Shown here piece by piece: positions 46,086 through 54,009 of a stretch of 64,000 bases of DNA. The stretch spans positions 28,842 through 92,841 of the forward strand of contig NZ_QYBB01000020.1 in NCBI RefSeq assembly GCF_004137685.1, in the 5' to 3' direction. Under the pieces are notes generated by a model. It made no database searches and was not told the origin of the DNA. It saw only the letters and a program-made list of their open reading frames with translations. Position 1 is the stretch's first letter; each line of letters opens with the position of its first letter. The translations under genes and the position numbers were made by a program. Origin of the DNA: Lichenibacterium minor (GTDB lineage: Bacteria; Pseudomonadota; Alphaproteobacteria; Rhizobiales; Beijerinckiaceae).

Positions 46086-47240
46086 ATGTCCGACGTCGCG
46101 TCCATCGAAGCCCTGGCCGGGGACGTCGCCGAATGGCGGCGCGAGATCCACCGCCACCCCGGCGTCGCCTTCGACGTCGGGCCGACGGCGTCCCTCGTGG
46201 CCGGCAAGCTGCGCGCCTTCGGCCTCGACGAGGTGATCGAGGGGGTGGGCCGCACCGGCGTCGTCGGCGTGCTGCGCGGGCGGCGGGCGGGCACCCGCAC
46301 GGTCGCGCTCCGCGCCGACATGGACGCGCTGCCCATCCACGAGCAGACCAACCTCGGCCACGCGTCGCGCGAGGCGGGGAAGATGCACGCCTGCGGGCAC
46401 GACGGCCACACCGCCATGCTGCTCGGCGCCGCCAAGCACCTGTCGGACGCGCGCGACTTCGCCGGCACCGCGGTGTTCCTGTTCCAGCCCGCCGAGGAAA
46501 CCTCCGAAGGCGCCCTCGCCATGATCGAGGACGGGCTGTTCGAGCGCGTGCCGGTGGACGCCGTCTACGGGCTGCACAGCCTGCCGGGCCTGCCGGTGGG
46601 CCATTTCGCGACGCGGCCCGGCCCCGTGATGGCTTCGGTGGACCGTTTCGAGATCCGCATCGAGGCGCGGGGCGCCCACGCCGCCATGCCGCACCAGGGC
46701 GTCGACGCGGTCTACGTGGCGAGCCAGGTCGTGGTGGCGCTGCAGAGCATCGTGTCGCGCAACCTCGATCCTTTGGAGCCCGCGGTGGTGACGGTCGGCG
46801 CCATCCAGGCCGGCGACGCCTTCAACGTCCTGCCCGACACGGCCCGGCTGCTCGGCACCGCGCGGGCCCTGACGGCGGCATCGCGCGACACCATCGAGCG
46901 TCGGCTGCGCGAGGTGGCGGAAGGCGTGGCCCGGCTCAACGGCGCCCGGGCCCAGGTGACCTACGACCGCATCTCGCCCGCCACCGTCAACCATCCCGCC
47001 GAGGCGGCGATCGCGGCGCGGGTGGCCGAAGGCATCGCGGGGCCGGGCAACGCCGACCCCGCCATGGCGCCGCTGATGATCGGCGAGGACTTCGCGCGCT
47101 TCCTCGAGAAGAAGCCCGGCGCCTTCGCGTTCATCGGCAACGGCGACACCGCGGGGCTGCACCACCCCGCCTACGACTTCGACGACCGGGCGATCCCGGC
47201 GGGGATCCGCTACTGGGTGGGGCTGGTGGAGGAAGCCTGA
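46086..47240 (+). CDS. M20 family amidohydrolase (hippurate hydrolase/ACY1-like)
   Basis: A 384-residue metallopeptidase-fold amidohydrolase. Metal and catalytic positions: RREIHRHPG, LRADMDALPI (Asp), MHACGHDGHTAML (Cys/His ligand), FQPAEETSEGA (Glu pair), GLHSLPGLPVG (His), a dimerisation domain with GAHAAMPHQGVD, and a last ligand in LHHPAYDFDD. It hydrolyses N-acyl amino acids or related amides. The last 153 bases of this gene are repeated at 53810-53962, on the far side of the island that begins at its stop codon. Confidence 0.93.
   Translation: MSDVASIEALAGDVAEWRREIHRHPGVAFDVGPTASLVAGKLRAFGLDEVIEGVGRTGVVGVLRGRRAGTRTVALRADMDALPIHEQTNLGHASREAGKMHACGHDGHTAMLLGAAKHLSDARDFAGTAVFLFQPAEETSEGALAMIEDGLFERVPVDAVYGLHSLPGLPVGHFATRPGPVMASVDRFEIRIEARGAHAAMPHQGVDAVYVASQVVVALQSIVSRNLDPLEPAVVTVGAIQAGDAFNVLPDTARLLGTARALTAASRDTIERRLREVAEGVARLNGARAQVTYDRISPATVNHPAEAAIAARVAEGIAGPGNADPAMAPLMIGEDFARFLEKKPGAFAFIGNGDTAGLHHPAYDFDDRAIPAGIRYWVGLVEEA
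47088..47240 (+). repeat. 153-bp direct repeat, left copy (amidohydrolase 3' end)
   Basis: Identical in length to 53810-53962 and differing at six of 153 positions by direct reading. The two copies bracket a region of about 6.6 kb, or about 2.7 kb once the later transposon and its target duplication are subtracted. Confidence 0.85.
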
Positions 47241-47413
47241 TGCCGAGGACGTCACCATGAGGCGCATGGCCGACGCTGGTCGGGTGCCGCTGTCCCGTCA
47301 CGCCTGAACCCCGGCCGACCCGGGATGTTTCCCGAGTCGGCTGGCCCGTGATCCGGCCTGTTCGGCCGGACTGCTTCTGCCCAGCGGCGGCGCGCGTTCG
47401 CGCTTGCCGGCCG

Positions 47414-48094
47414 TCACGACATCTGGACGTCCCAATCTCCGTTCGGCTTGTAGGTGACCACGGCCTGCACGTAGCCGCCCGTGAAGTCGCATAGGGCAGC
47501 CTTGGTCGAGGACAAGGTGAAGTCCATCACGGTTCCGGGAACGTAAGATCCAGTCTGGACGTAATATTTCAGGATCGGCTCGCAGTCGACATTGCTTTGA
47601 GGTTGGCCGACGACGAAATTCGAGAGGACGATCTGGCTGTTGACCGTCACGGAAGAGCCGACGTTGAAATACTTGGGCGGCTGGTATTTGGCCGTGATGA
47701 CGCGGAAAGCTCCCTCCTGGACGCCTGCCATGTTGACAGGGGCAGCCAAGCCGAGCGAGTCGCCCGTCGGGTCGTAGGACATCACGGCGGAGTTGTGATT
47801 GGCAGGGTTGTTGCCCTTCGCCGTGAGATCGATGGCCTGTTCGGCCGACTCATAGCCGGACGACTGGCCGACCTGAGGCGTAGCCGTCCCTGTTTCCTGT
47901 ACGGCCGCGTAAAACTGAAGATTGGTCATGAAGGTGATCTCACCTCCCATGTTCGCAGCCTGTAGAGTTCTTTGATAAAGACTGTTCGTATAGACAGTCG
48001 GTCCGCCGGTGTAGATCGCCGGCTCTTGGAAAAAGAAAAACTGATTTTGTACGCTCTGGGAGTTTTTGACGATGATCTTGAGAAGAGTAGACAT
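47414..48094 (-). CDS. hypothetical protein, paralogue 1 of a tandem pair
   Basis: A 226-residue protein with no signal peptide. It starts MSTLLKIIVKNSQSVQNQFF with GGAG 7 bases upstream. Rich in aromatic and beta-forming residues: FFFFQEPAIYTGGPTVYTNSLY, VLSNFVVGQPQSNVDCEPIL, ALCDFTGGYVQAVVTYKPNG, ending WDVQMS. The same landmarks in the same order occur in the gene at 48759-49481, so they are paralogues. No family recognised; a secreted-without-signal or lectin/pore-like beta protein is conceivable but unsupported. GC is lower than in core genes. Confidence 0.65.
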   Translation of the reverse strand: MSTLLKIIVKNSQSVQNQFFFFQEPAIYTGGPTVYTNSLYQRTLQAANMGGEITFMTNLQFYAAVQETGTATPQVGQSSGYESAEQAIDLTAKGNNPANHNSAVMSYDPTGDSLGLAAPVNMAGVQEGAFRVITAKYQPPKYFNVGSSVTVNSQIVLSNFVVGQPQSNVDCEPILKYYVQTGSYVPGTVMDFTLSSTKAALCDFTGGYVQAVVTYKPNGDWDVQMS

Positions 48095-48758
48095 AGATTT
48101 CTCCATGATAATGCATTGTCGACGTAACTACGTGACGCAGATTACGCTGCAATACACAAATAAACGATGGCGCCAGATCGCGCGTCCCGACGCTCGTGAC
48201 GAGTGCCGGCCTGAACGGAAGCTTCGACGCTTCATCGCGCGATGATTGTTTTGTACATAGTAATACAACCATAAGCAAGTGGACTCGGCGGTTTTTTAGC
48301 GCGCGGCGCATGGTGCGGCGCCCCGCACCAGGCCGGCCGACGTGGTGCCATGCGCGGCCGAGCCGTACCCGTGGCGCTCACCCGTCGTCCTGGTCTCCGA
48401 CGAGACCTCGGGCCTGGCCGAGGCCGTGCTGGATCCTGTCGAGGAGTGGCTGGAGCCTCGTCGGGCGGCGAGCGCGGGTCGGGGTGGGTGAAGGGATGCG
48501 GCCTCGACCAGCGCCATTCGCCGTCTCGCAGCACAAGCGAGGCCGCCCGGGCAGCAAGGCCGAAGGCAGGACCGTCACCGTCGCGGCCGACGGCGCCGAT
48601 CTGGCGCCGGGCCATGCCGGACAGTGTGGATCGGCACCTCGTACAATGTCCGCTCGATCGCTTCGCTATGCGGAGAAGGGCTGCGCTCGGGCGCCGCGCG
48701 GACAGGTGATCCAGCCCGCGGTTGCTTCAGCCGGAGCTCGCCTCTCGCATCGTTCGCC
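48095..48758. other. 664-bp gap between the two paralogues
   Basis: No convincing gene. Bases 48095-48290 are AT-rich and likely hold the promoter of paralogue 1 (TTTTGTACATAGTAATACAA near 48248-48267 on the plus strand). Bases 48300-48740 are GC-rich with several overlapping poor frames, possibly a decayed gene. Confidence 0.4.
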
Positions 48759-49481
48759 CTATGACATCTGGACGTCCCAGCTTCCATTCGGGAGATAGGC
48801 AATGCTCGCCTGCCTATGGCCGCCGGTGAAGTCGCACAGGGCCGATCGGGCGGAAAGATCATCGAAATCGATCGTCGTCCCGGCGCGGTGTCGTCCAGCC
48901 ACGACGTGGAAGCGCAGGAGCGGGCGGCATGTGATGCTCGTCTGCGGCCGCGCTGGGACGAAATTGGACAAGACGATCTGCCCATCGACGATCAAGGCTG
49001 CTCCGACGTTGAAGTGCTTGGGGGGGCTGTCGAAGGACGGCACGACGACCTGAAAGCATCCAGCGGCTACGCTCGGCAGGTTGTCCGGGATGCTCAATCC
49101 GAGGGACCCGCTGTCGGGGTCGTAGAGCATGTCGCTGGCGTTGGACGTCGGCGGAGTGTTGCCCGGCGCCGCGAGGCTGATCGGTTGCACGGCCGTCGAG
49201 TATGTGACGATGGTCCCGGGCCGAGGAGCGATGGCATCGGCGTCCTGGACCCCGGCATGATACTGGGGCGTCGCCGCCAGCGTGAGCTGCCCTCCTTGCG
49301 CCTTCGGTGGCAGGGCGCTGCTGAACAGGCTGTTCACGTAGACCCTGGGCATGTCGACGTAGGTGCCCGGGTCTTGGAACACCGAGAAATGGTTCTCGAC
49401 GTTCTGCTCGTTGCGGATATCGATACGGAAAGGAGAGGGCGAACCCGGAAACCTCGGCGTTGCGTCCATGGGCTCCGGCAT
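48759..49481 (-). CDS. hypothetical protein, paralogue 2 of a tandem pair
   Basis: A 240-residue protein, homologous to 47414-48094 over its length: FRIDIRNEQNVENHFSVFQD against KIIVKNSQSVQNQFFFFQE, MPRVYVNSLF against GPTVYTNSLY, DGQIVLSNFVPARPQTSITC against NSQIVLSNFVVGQPQSNVDC, SALCDFTGG and a shared end PNGSWDVQMS. It has an N-terminal extension of about ten residues. GC content is higher than in paralogue 1, so the duplication is not recent or the copies have separate histories. No known family. Confidence 0.65.
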   Translation of the reverse strand: MPEPMDATPRFPGSPSPFRIDIRNEQNVENHFSVFQDPGTYVDMPRVYVNSLFSSALPPKAQGGQLTLAATPQYHAGVQDADAIAPRPGTIVTYSTAVQPISLAAPGNTPPTSNASDMLYDPDSGSLGLSIPDNLPSVAAGCFQVVVPSFDSPPKHFNVGAALIVDGQIVLSNFVPARPQTSITCRPLLRFHVVAGRHRAGTTIDFDDLSARSALCDFTGGHRQASIAYLPNGSWDVQMS

Positions 49482-49825
49482 CGTGTCGCTTCCCTTTCAT
49501 CGGGCGCCTGATCCAGACGGCGGTGACCGGCCGGCCACCATCGCATCCGTTCCGTCGATCTTCGGTCGGACCGGCTGCTCGCGAGCCAGCGAAGTCCGGC
49601 CTCGGTGCTGGGGACTACCCTTGATAGGCGTATCTTAGTTCTATTACAACCGGATTCGACGGTGTTCCGGCACGGCAAGCGGTCGGTCGCCCGCCGCCGT
49701 CCGCGAAGGCTCGATGACCGACGCGAGGGGCCGTCCGGGCTGCCGGCGCTCACCTGCTGGCCCTTCCGCCCTGCGATCCCGACCCGAATTCCGGCGGAAT
49801 GGCCGTCACCAAGCGCGAGACACGG
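49482..49825. other. island sequence left of the transposon
   Basis: No gene seen. It contains the upstream region of paralogue 2; an AT-rich spot at 49618-49655 (TTGATAGGCGTATCTTAG) is a plausible promoter area. It ends at the target duplication of the IS1595-type element. Confidence 0.4.
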
Positions 49826-49833
49826 CTCCGAAA
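49826..49833 (+). repeat. 8-bp target-site duplication, left
   Basis: CTCCGAAA, identical to 53700-53707 on the other side of the transposon. Confidence 0.9.
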
Positions 49834-49858
49834 GGCGATTATATACCTTGCGAACCAC
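49834..49858 (+). repeat. terminal inverted repeat, left end of the transposon
   Basis: 25 bp beginning GGCGATTATATACCTTGCGA; exact reverse complement of 53675-53699. Confidence 0.9.
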
Positions 49859-49914
49859 GCACGCGATCGCTACCCTGGGTCAGCGTTTAGGAATCGATTC
49901 AGGGCCGCAAAACG

Positions 49915-50547
49915 ATGTCAGGGACAGGGCTAGCGATCGTCGAATGCCGCTGGTGGGAACATGGCAATGACTCCGTACGTCCACTTTTTGAGACGCTTGC
50001 CGGCATCGTAGAGGATAATCCTCATGACGTCCGGTATGATATGTTTGCGGATCGATCCTCACTTGAGGCTATTATAGGGACAGTAGCGGACGCTGAGCAT
50101 TATCATACGCTCTACATTGCATCGCACGGCAACCAATCGGAGTTGGGTGGAGTCGGAGGAGCCCGTATTTCCAGAACTGAGCTAAGAAATGCGTTTCGCA
50201 ATAAAAATACTGACGGTAACATTATTGGTATTTACTTTGGAAGCTGTCTGATCGGCAATGTGGACAATGCCGCATTCTTCTTAGAGGGTACTAATTTGAT
50301 GTGGATAGCAGGATATAAAGAATCTGTTGATTGGATCGACTCTTCCGCAATCGACATGATTTTTTGGTCGAAATATCTGCACGAAAGGAAAAGAAACAGG
50401 TCAAGACGTAGGAATAAGAAGTCGGAAATCGACATGGTTCTTCATGCCTCAAAAGAAATGAAGAACTTGGTTCCAAACGTGTTTACTCAAATGGGTTTCA
50501 ACATATATCAGCGCAGCGCTGCGGGCTCGATAGTTGGTGTTTGGTAG
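49915..50547 (+). CDS. stand-alone caspase-like (clan CD) protein, transposon passenger
   Basis: A 210-residue protein with a caspase/metacaspase-like layout: a beta strand followed by His71 in LYIASHGNQ, and forty residues later Cys111 in IIGIYFGSCLIGN. The strand-SHG and strand-G-S-C spacing is that of the His-Cys dyad of clan CD peptidases. No other domain, signal or membrane segment; the C-terminal part has a basic Lys/Arg cluster (HERKRNRSRRRNKKSE, residues 156-171). It is the only passenger transcribed toward the right and begins 81 bp inside the left end. GC is about 45 percent, foreign to this genome. The peptidase call rests on these motifs only. Confidence 0.7.
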   Translation: MSGTGLAIVECRWWEHGNDSVRPLFETLAGIVEDNPHDVRYDMFADRSSLEAIIGTVADAEHYHTLYIASHGNQSELGGVGGARISRTELRNAFRNKNTDGNIIGIYFGSCLIGNVDNAAFFLEGTNLMWIAGYKESVDWIDSSAIDMIFWSKYLHERKRNRSRRRNKKSEIDMVLHASKEMKNLVPNVFTQMGFNIYQRSAAGSIVGVW

Positions 50548-50613
50548 AATGCTCATTGAAGACTTACAGTCGACTGTGATATTTATGCTGCTAAGGAGGA
50601 TTGCTACGAATAT

Positions 50614-50964
50614 TTATTGGTCACCGAACCCATGGGGAACTGGATCCGTCCATCCCTCCGGTTCTTGGCCGCTGAGCCACGCTGCAGCCATCGCTCGATT
50701 GGGGTTACCCTCATCTTTAAGGACAAGCGGAACCAAAGCGTCCGGAACGACAAACCAAGTTGGGTAAGACCTGGAAACAGGATTTCCTCGGGATGGTCCG
50801 GGACCTCCGTTCCATCGAATGAGCATCGCTCGCGAGCCGTCCCAGTAGGCTACGGCCAGAGACCAATCGGTATGCCAGTAAATCACTTTCAGCCAGGGCG
50901 CGCCGATTGTCGGATTTTCAAGCCTCGGCGCAGGATACAATGCCGTCCATGGATTGACCGCCAT
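50614..50964 (-). CDS. hypothetical protein, transposon passenger
   Basis: A 116-residue protein, Trp/Pro-rich: MAVNPWTALYPAPRLENPTI, WLKVIYWHTDWSLAVAYWDG, SYPTWFVVPDALVPLVLKDE, ending GWTDPVPHGFGDQ. No family recognised and no signal or membrane segment. It is 4 bp downstream of the small gene at 50969-51148 on the same strand, so the two are probably translated from one message. It converges on the caspase-like gene. Confidence 0.55.
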   Translation of the reverse strand: MAVNPWTALYPAPRLENPTIGAPWLKVIYWHTDWSLAVAYWDGSRAMLIRWNGGPGPSRGNPVSRSYPTWFVVPDALVPLVLKDEGNPNRAMAAAWLSGQEPEGWTDPVPHGFGDQ

Positions 50965-50968
50965 AGCA

Positions 50969-51148
50969 TTACTTCCTTTTTAGAGCCTTGAGATCCGTGC
51001 CTTTGGTCGGCGGAGCTTTCGCCACCTTCTTCACCGCAGCCTCAAAGGCGTCCGGGGACTCGTCACAGCCGAGTTCGCGGGCGGTCGCCTCGAAGGCTGC
51101 GCGCTGCTGCTCTGGCGTCATCTTCGGGGACTTGAGTTCGTTTGCCAT
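50969..51148 (-). CDS. small conserved-looking hypothetical protein, transposon passenger
   Basis: A 59-residue protein: MANELKSPKMTPEQQRAAFE, ATARELGCDESPDAFEAAVKKV, then a Lys-rich tail KAPPTKGTDLKALKRK. Mostly helical. Similar small proteins with a DESPEAF-type motif are common in alphaproteobacteria, function unknown. Start at the internal ATG where good sequence begins (GAGGGC upstream). Higher GC than the caspase-like gene, so the passenger set may be of mixed origin. Confidence 0.55.
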   Translation of the reverse strand: MANELKSPKMTPEQQRAAFEATARELGCDESPDAFEAAVKKVAKAPPTKGTDLKALKRK

Positions 51149-51254
51149 GCCCTCACCCAAACGTCTGCGGCTTACAAAACGCGTTTCGCTAACTCGTTGA
51201 GAGAAAACGATTATTTCTTCGGATTGGCAAGCAGCGGCCAACCAATTACATAAA

Positions 51255-52706
51255 CTAGGCATACCACGGCACATACCTTGCGTTGCGTTTTGCCTGATCT
51301 TCGTCAAGAGGACGAATCCTACCCAGGTCGATACTTTCTCTAATAACAATAGATACCTGTGGATATTGCTTATCACTAACGCCGAGACGACTTCTCAAAC
51401 TCGCATTACTCATCGTAGATCCATTCTCGTATTTAAGCGCGGCATGCTGATAACACGCACGAATACGATCTTCGCGAGACATTTCTGCAAACGACCTCTG
51501 ACCAAATATTGTCACAACGGTAGATGCTTCGACGTCTTGAAAAGTTGGTGCCGGAAGGGCATAAGCTTCGATTGCATCTAACGCCCTGTCTATCCCGCTT
51601 CCGCGCTGCTCACAAAGTCCCATCCTGTTCATGAGATCGGCAAGTCTCTTATTCCTTGATTTCGGCGGAGCATCAATAAAACGATCAGTTGAGACGAGCG
51701 GCAACCCTGGATTGGTAAGCCGCACTTTATCGGTAAATATCTCCACACGAGGCCGGTCGGTTTGAGACATAAAGTCCTGATGTATTAGTGCGTTGGCTAG
51801 GATCTCTCTGACTGTTATTTCTGGTACTGCGTGCGTTTTTGTTCTGACACCCTTTATCATCTCCTCCTTTGATGCGATCTTGCCCATGATAAAATCAAGT
51901 AGGCGAGAAAACGCTATTCCATATCCATAACTTCCGGTTTGATCATCGATGGCATGGAGTTTATCAGTGCCCTTATATGTTATAACTCTTGGTGCTTTAG
52001 TGGCTAGTAAGGGAAATTCCGAAATTTCCTTAGCCGCTATAATAGCTAAAAGGTTAGTCGCGTCAAATCTGTTCTGGCTGTCGTCAAGAATCAATCCCTC
52101 CATTAAGAGCTGATCGATGACATTAGATATCTGTTTCTTGTTGGGATTTAATGAGATAATAAGCTTCTCGCAATGAAATCTCTCCTTGATTTCCTCAGCA
52201 GTAACATGTGAAAGTGCCGACCCTTCTTCAAAAGAATAACGCGATGTTATAGCCCACAGGGCACGCTCGCGCTCGGAGTAATCCCGTAAATGCTGCTGTA
52301 CAGAGTCAACTCTGATGTATTCTTCATTTTTGAATCGTACAGGGCTAATGTATCCCGGATCGATAACTATGATTTCGATATGATGGCTATCGACTTCAAA
52401 TTCGATGAAATCGATACTGATACGGGGATGAATATGTCGAGCCAGCCAATGTTCAAACAACTGGCTTCCTACTGTCTTCTTTTTTAATCGAATATCTGTT
52501 CCAACAATCTTGTGTGTGTCATTCTCGACACCAAAAACCAGATAGGCAGTCTTCTTGTGATCTAACATAGCAGAATTAGCGAGACCGGACACATACTGTC
52601 CGGTCTCGTCTGCCTCAAACCGGTTGCTCTTAAACTCAAGCCAGCCTTTCTCTGATGATTCCTGACAGAGGCTAAGGAGGAGCGCGCGGGGATCTACGAC
52701 AGTCAT
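51255..52706 (-). CDS. AlbA_2 (Schlafen-like) plus RecG-type ATPase-domain protein, transposon passenger
   Basis: A 483-residue protein. The N-terminal AlbA_2 domain shows EKGWLEFKSNRF, GQYVSGLANSAML and AYLVFGVENDTHKIVGTD. A central winged-helix-like part (residues 170-215) follows. The GHKL-like HATPase_c_4 region shows PEITVREILANALIHQDFM, LTNPGLPLVSTDRF and MGLCEQRGSGIDRA. A C-terminal winged helix ends the protein. Such COG2865-type proteins are annotated as transcriptional regulators or RecG-like ATPases and occur in defence contexts. It begins 14 bp after the transposase stop codon and should be co-transcribed. GC about 42 percent. Confidence 0.85.
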   Translation of the reverse strand: MTVVDPRALLLSLCQESSEKGWLEFKSNRFEADETGQYVSGLANSAMLDHKKTAYLVFGVENDTHKIVGTDIRLKKKTVGSQLFEHWLARHIHPRISIDFIEFEVDSHHIEIIVIDPGYISPVRFKNEEYIRVDSVQQHLRDYSERERALWAITSRYSFEEGSALSHVTAEEIKERFHCEKLIISLNPNKKQISNVIDQLLMEGLILDDSQNRFDATNLLAIIAAKEISEFPLLATKAPRVITYKGTDKLHAIDDQTGSYGYGIAFSRLLDFIMGKIASKEEMIKGVRTKTHAVPEITVREILANALIHQDFMSQTDRPRVEIFTDKVRLTNPGLPLVSTDRFIDAPPKSRNKRLADLMNRMGLCEQRGSGIDRALDAIEAYALPAPTFQDVEASTVVTIFGQRSFAEMSREDRIRACYQHAALKYENGSTMSNASLRSRLGVSDKQYPQVSIVIRESIDLGRIRPLDEDQAKRNARYVPWYA

Positions 52707-52720
52707 GGTTTTATCGTTCT

Positions 52721-53635
52721 TTAGGATTGCGTCTCGTGAGACATTCGATAGGTCAACCGCTTTCCAACGATGCCCTTCAACGCCGTCTCGGTCCGCTCGA
52801 TGTCGCCGCAGCCCAGCGCGACCCGGTGATTGTACCGAAAATCGAACTCGGCAACGTAGCGATGCAGGTGCTTCTCGGCGCAATGCTGATAGACGCCCTT
52901 CATGCCGCGCTTGAAGATGCTGTAATAGTCCTCGACGGTGTTCGTGTGGACCTCGCCGCGGACGTACTCCTTGGCGCTGTGGACCGTGAAATCGTGGGAG
53001 GCGAAGTGATCTCCGAGCTTGCCGTACTGGCCGGCCTCGTCGGTCATGATCGCGGTCTCCTTGGCGATGTTCGCGCGAAGGATCGGCACGAGCTGCGCAG
53101 CCGCGACGCCCTGGACGTGGAAGGACCGCACGGTGCCGCCACGCTCGACCAGGGACAGGATCGCATGCTTGTGGGCGTAGACCCGGCGCTTGGTGGCGCC
53201 CTCTTTGACGCCGATAAAGGTCTCGTCGACCTCGACGATCTCGCCCTCGCCACCCATCGGGTACAGGTCGCCAGAGCGCAGCGCCTCGCGGATGCGGTGC
53301 GTCAGGAACCACGCGCTCTTGTAGGTGATGCCGAGGGTACGGTGGATCTGGTGGGAGCTGCAGCCCTTCTTGGAGGCGCACAGGAGATAGACCGCCTGGA
53401 GCATCTTGTTCAGCGGGATCTTGGCACACTCAAAGACCGTGCCGACCTTCACGGTGAACTGCTTGCGGCAGTCGGAGCACTTGCGCAGGCCGACGCGGGT
53501 TTTGCGCAGATCGTAGTGCTTGCCGCTCAAGGAGCCGCAGTGAGGGCACACCGGACCCTCGGGCCACAGAAGGCGCTCGACCTCCGCGAAGGCGGCGGCT
53601 TCGTCGTGGAAGTGAGGGGCGGACAGGGCGGACAT
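52721..53635 (-). CDS. IS1595-family transposase (ISXO2-like)
   Basis: A 304-residue DDE-type transposase. An N-terminal zinc ribbon uses Cys30, Cys33, Cys53 and Cys56 (CPHCG and CSDCRK). The ISXO2-like catalytic core shows Asp137 in VEVDETFIG, Asp199 in IMTDEAGQY and the third acidic position in HTNTVEDYYSIFKRGMKGVY (Glu235), the signature N-x-x-E...KRG-x-x-G-x-Y/H of this family. The gene is intact. High GC, close to that of the host, unlike the passenger genes behind it. Confidence 0.95.
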   Translation of the reverse strand: MSALSAPHFHDEAAAFAEVERLLWPEGPVCPHCGSLSGKHYDLRKTRVGLRKCSDCRKQFTVKVGTVFECAKIPLNKMLQAVYLLCASKKGCSSHQIHRTLGITYKSAWFLTHRIREALRSGDLYPMGGEGEIVEVDETFIGVKEGATKRRVYAHKHAILSLVERGGTVRSFHVQGVAAAQLVPILRANIAKETAIMTDEAGQYGKLGDHFASHDFTVHSAKEYVRGEVHTNTVEDYYSIFKRGMKGVYQHCAEKHLHRYVAEFDFRYNHRVALGCGDIERTETALKGIVGKRLTYRMSHETQS

Positions 53636-53674
53636 GGGCTTGGCTCCGATGTCCAGACCCTACCCCGGACCGCT

Positions 53675-53699
53675 GTGGTTCGCAAGGTATATAATCGCC
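53675..53699 (-). repeat. terminal inverted repeat, right end of the transposon
   Basis: 25 bp, exact reverse complement of 49834-49858; lies 40 bp upstream of the transposase start codon and may overlap its promoter. Confidence 0.9.
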
Positions 53700-53707
53700 C
53701 TCCGAAA
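53700..53707 (+). repeat. 8-bp target-site duplication, right
   Basis: CTCCGAAA, identical to 49826-49833. Confidence 0.9.
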
Positions 53708-54009
53708 AGCCGACGGCCGCACGGTGGAGGCGGCCTGACGCGAGGTCGGCACCTTGTTGGGCTTGGTCCTTCCCGAGCGGGCGCACCACCTCCATCGGTC
53801 GTGGAAATCGACTTCGCGCGCTTCTTCGAGAAGAAGCCCGGCGCCTTCGCGTTCATCGGCAACGGCGACACCGCGGGGCTCCACCACCCCGCCTGCGACT
53901 TCCACGACCGGGCCATCCCGGCGGGGATCCGCTATTGGGTGGGGCTGGTGGAGGAAGCCTGACGGCAGGGCCGACCGCCGCCTCCGGCCGCGGCGCGCGG
54001 CCGCTCCCC
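53708..54009. other. right end of the island, holding a truncated amidohydrolase end
   Basis: Bases 53708-53809 are island sequence without a gene. 53810-53962 is the duplicated amidohydrolase 3' end, without any start or N-terminal part. 53963-54009 is the gap to the convergent chemoreceptor gene. Confidence 0.6.
53810..53962 (+). pseudogene. orphan 3' end of an M20 amidohydrolase gene (right copy of the direct repeat)
   Basis: Encodes DFARFFEKKPGAFAFIGNGD followed by TAGLHHPACDFHDRAIPAGI and WVGLVEEA, then TGA. It differs from the intact gene's end by six bases, giving L-to-F, Y-to-C and D-to-H changes. It has no upstream coding sequence. It is either the remnant of a tandem paralogue or a recombination-type attachment repeat carried by the island. 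Confidence 0.85.

Larger units (their letters stand above)
49834..53699 (-). mobile_element. IS1595-family transposon with four passenger genes, 3866 bp
   Basis: Both ends carry the same 25-bp inverted repeat, perfect over 49834-49858 and 53675-53699, beginning GGCGATTATATACC. Each end is flanked by the 8-bp direct repeat CTCCGAAA (49826-49833 and 53700-53707), the target-duplication length known for IS1595-family elements. Inside lie the transposase (52721-53635), an AlbA_2/ATPase-domain gene right behind it, two small genes and a caspase-like gene near the left end. Perfect ends and duplication indicate recent insertion. Simple IS1595 elements are about 1 kb; this one carries about 2.8 kb of extra DNA. 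Confidence 0.92.

Noticed and set aside
48232..48709. Overlapping frames of about 120 codons in the gap between the paralogues
   Set aside because: Pro/Arg/Ser-rich on both strands, no ribosome sites, no motifs; at best a decayed gene.
52727..53962. 411-codon plus-strand frame from the transposon into the duplicated amidohydrolase end
   Set aside because: Its first part is antisense to the transposase; only the last 50 codons are real amidohydrolase sequence, joined by chance to an open frame.
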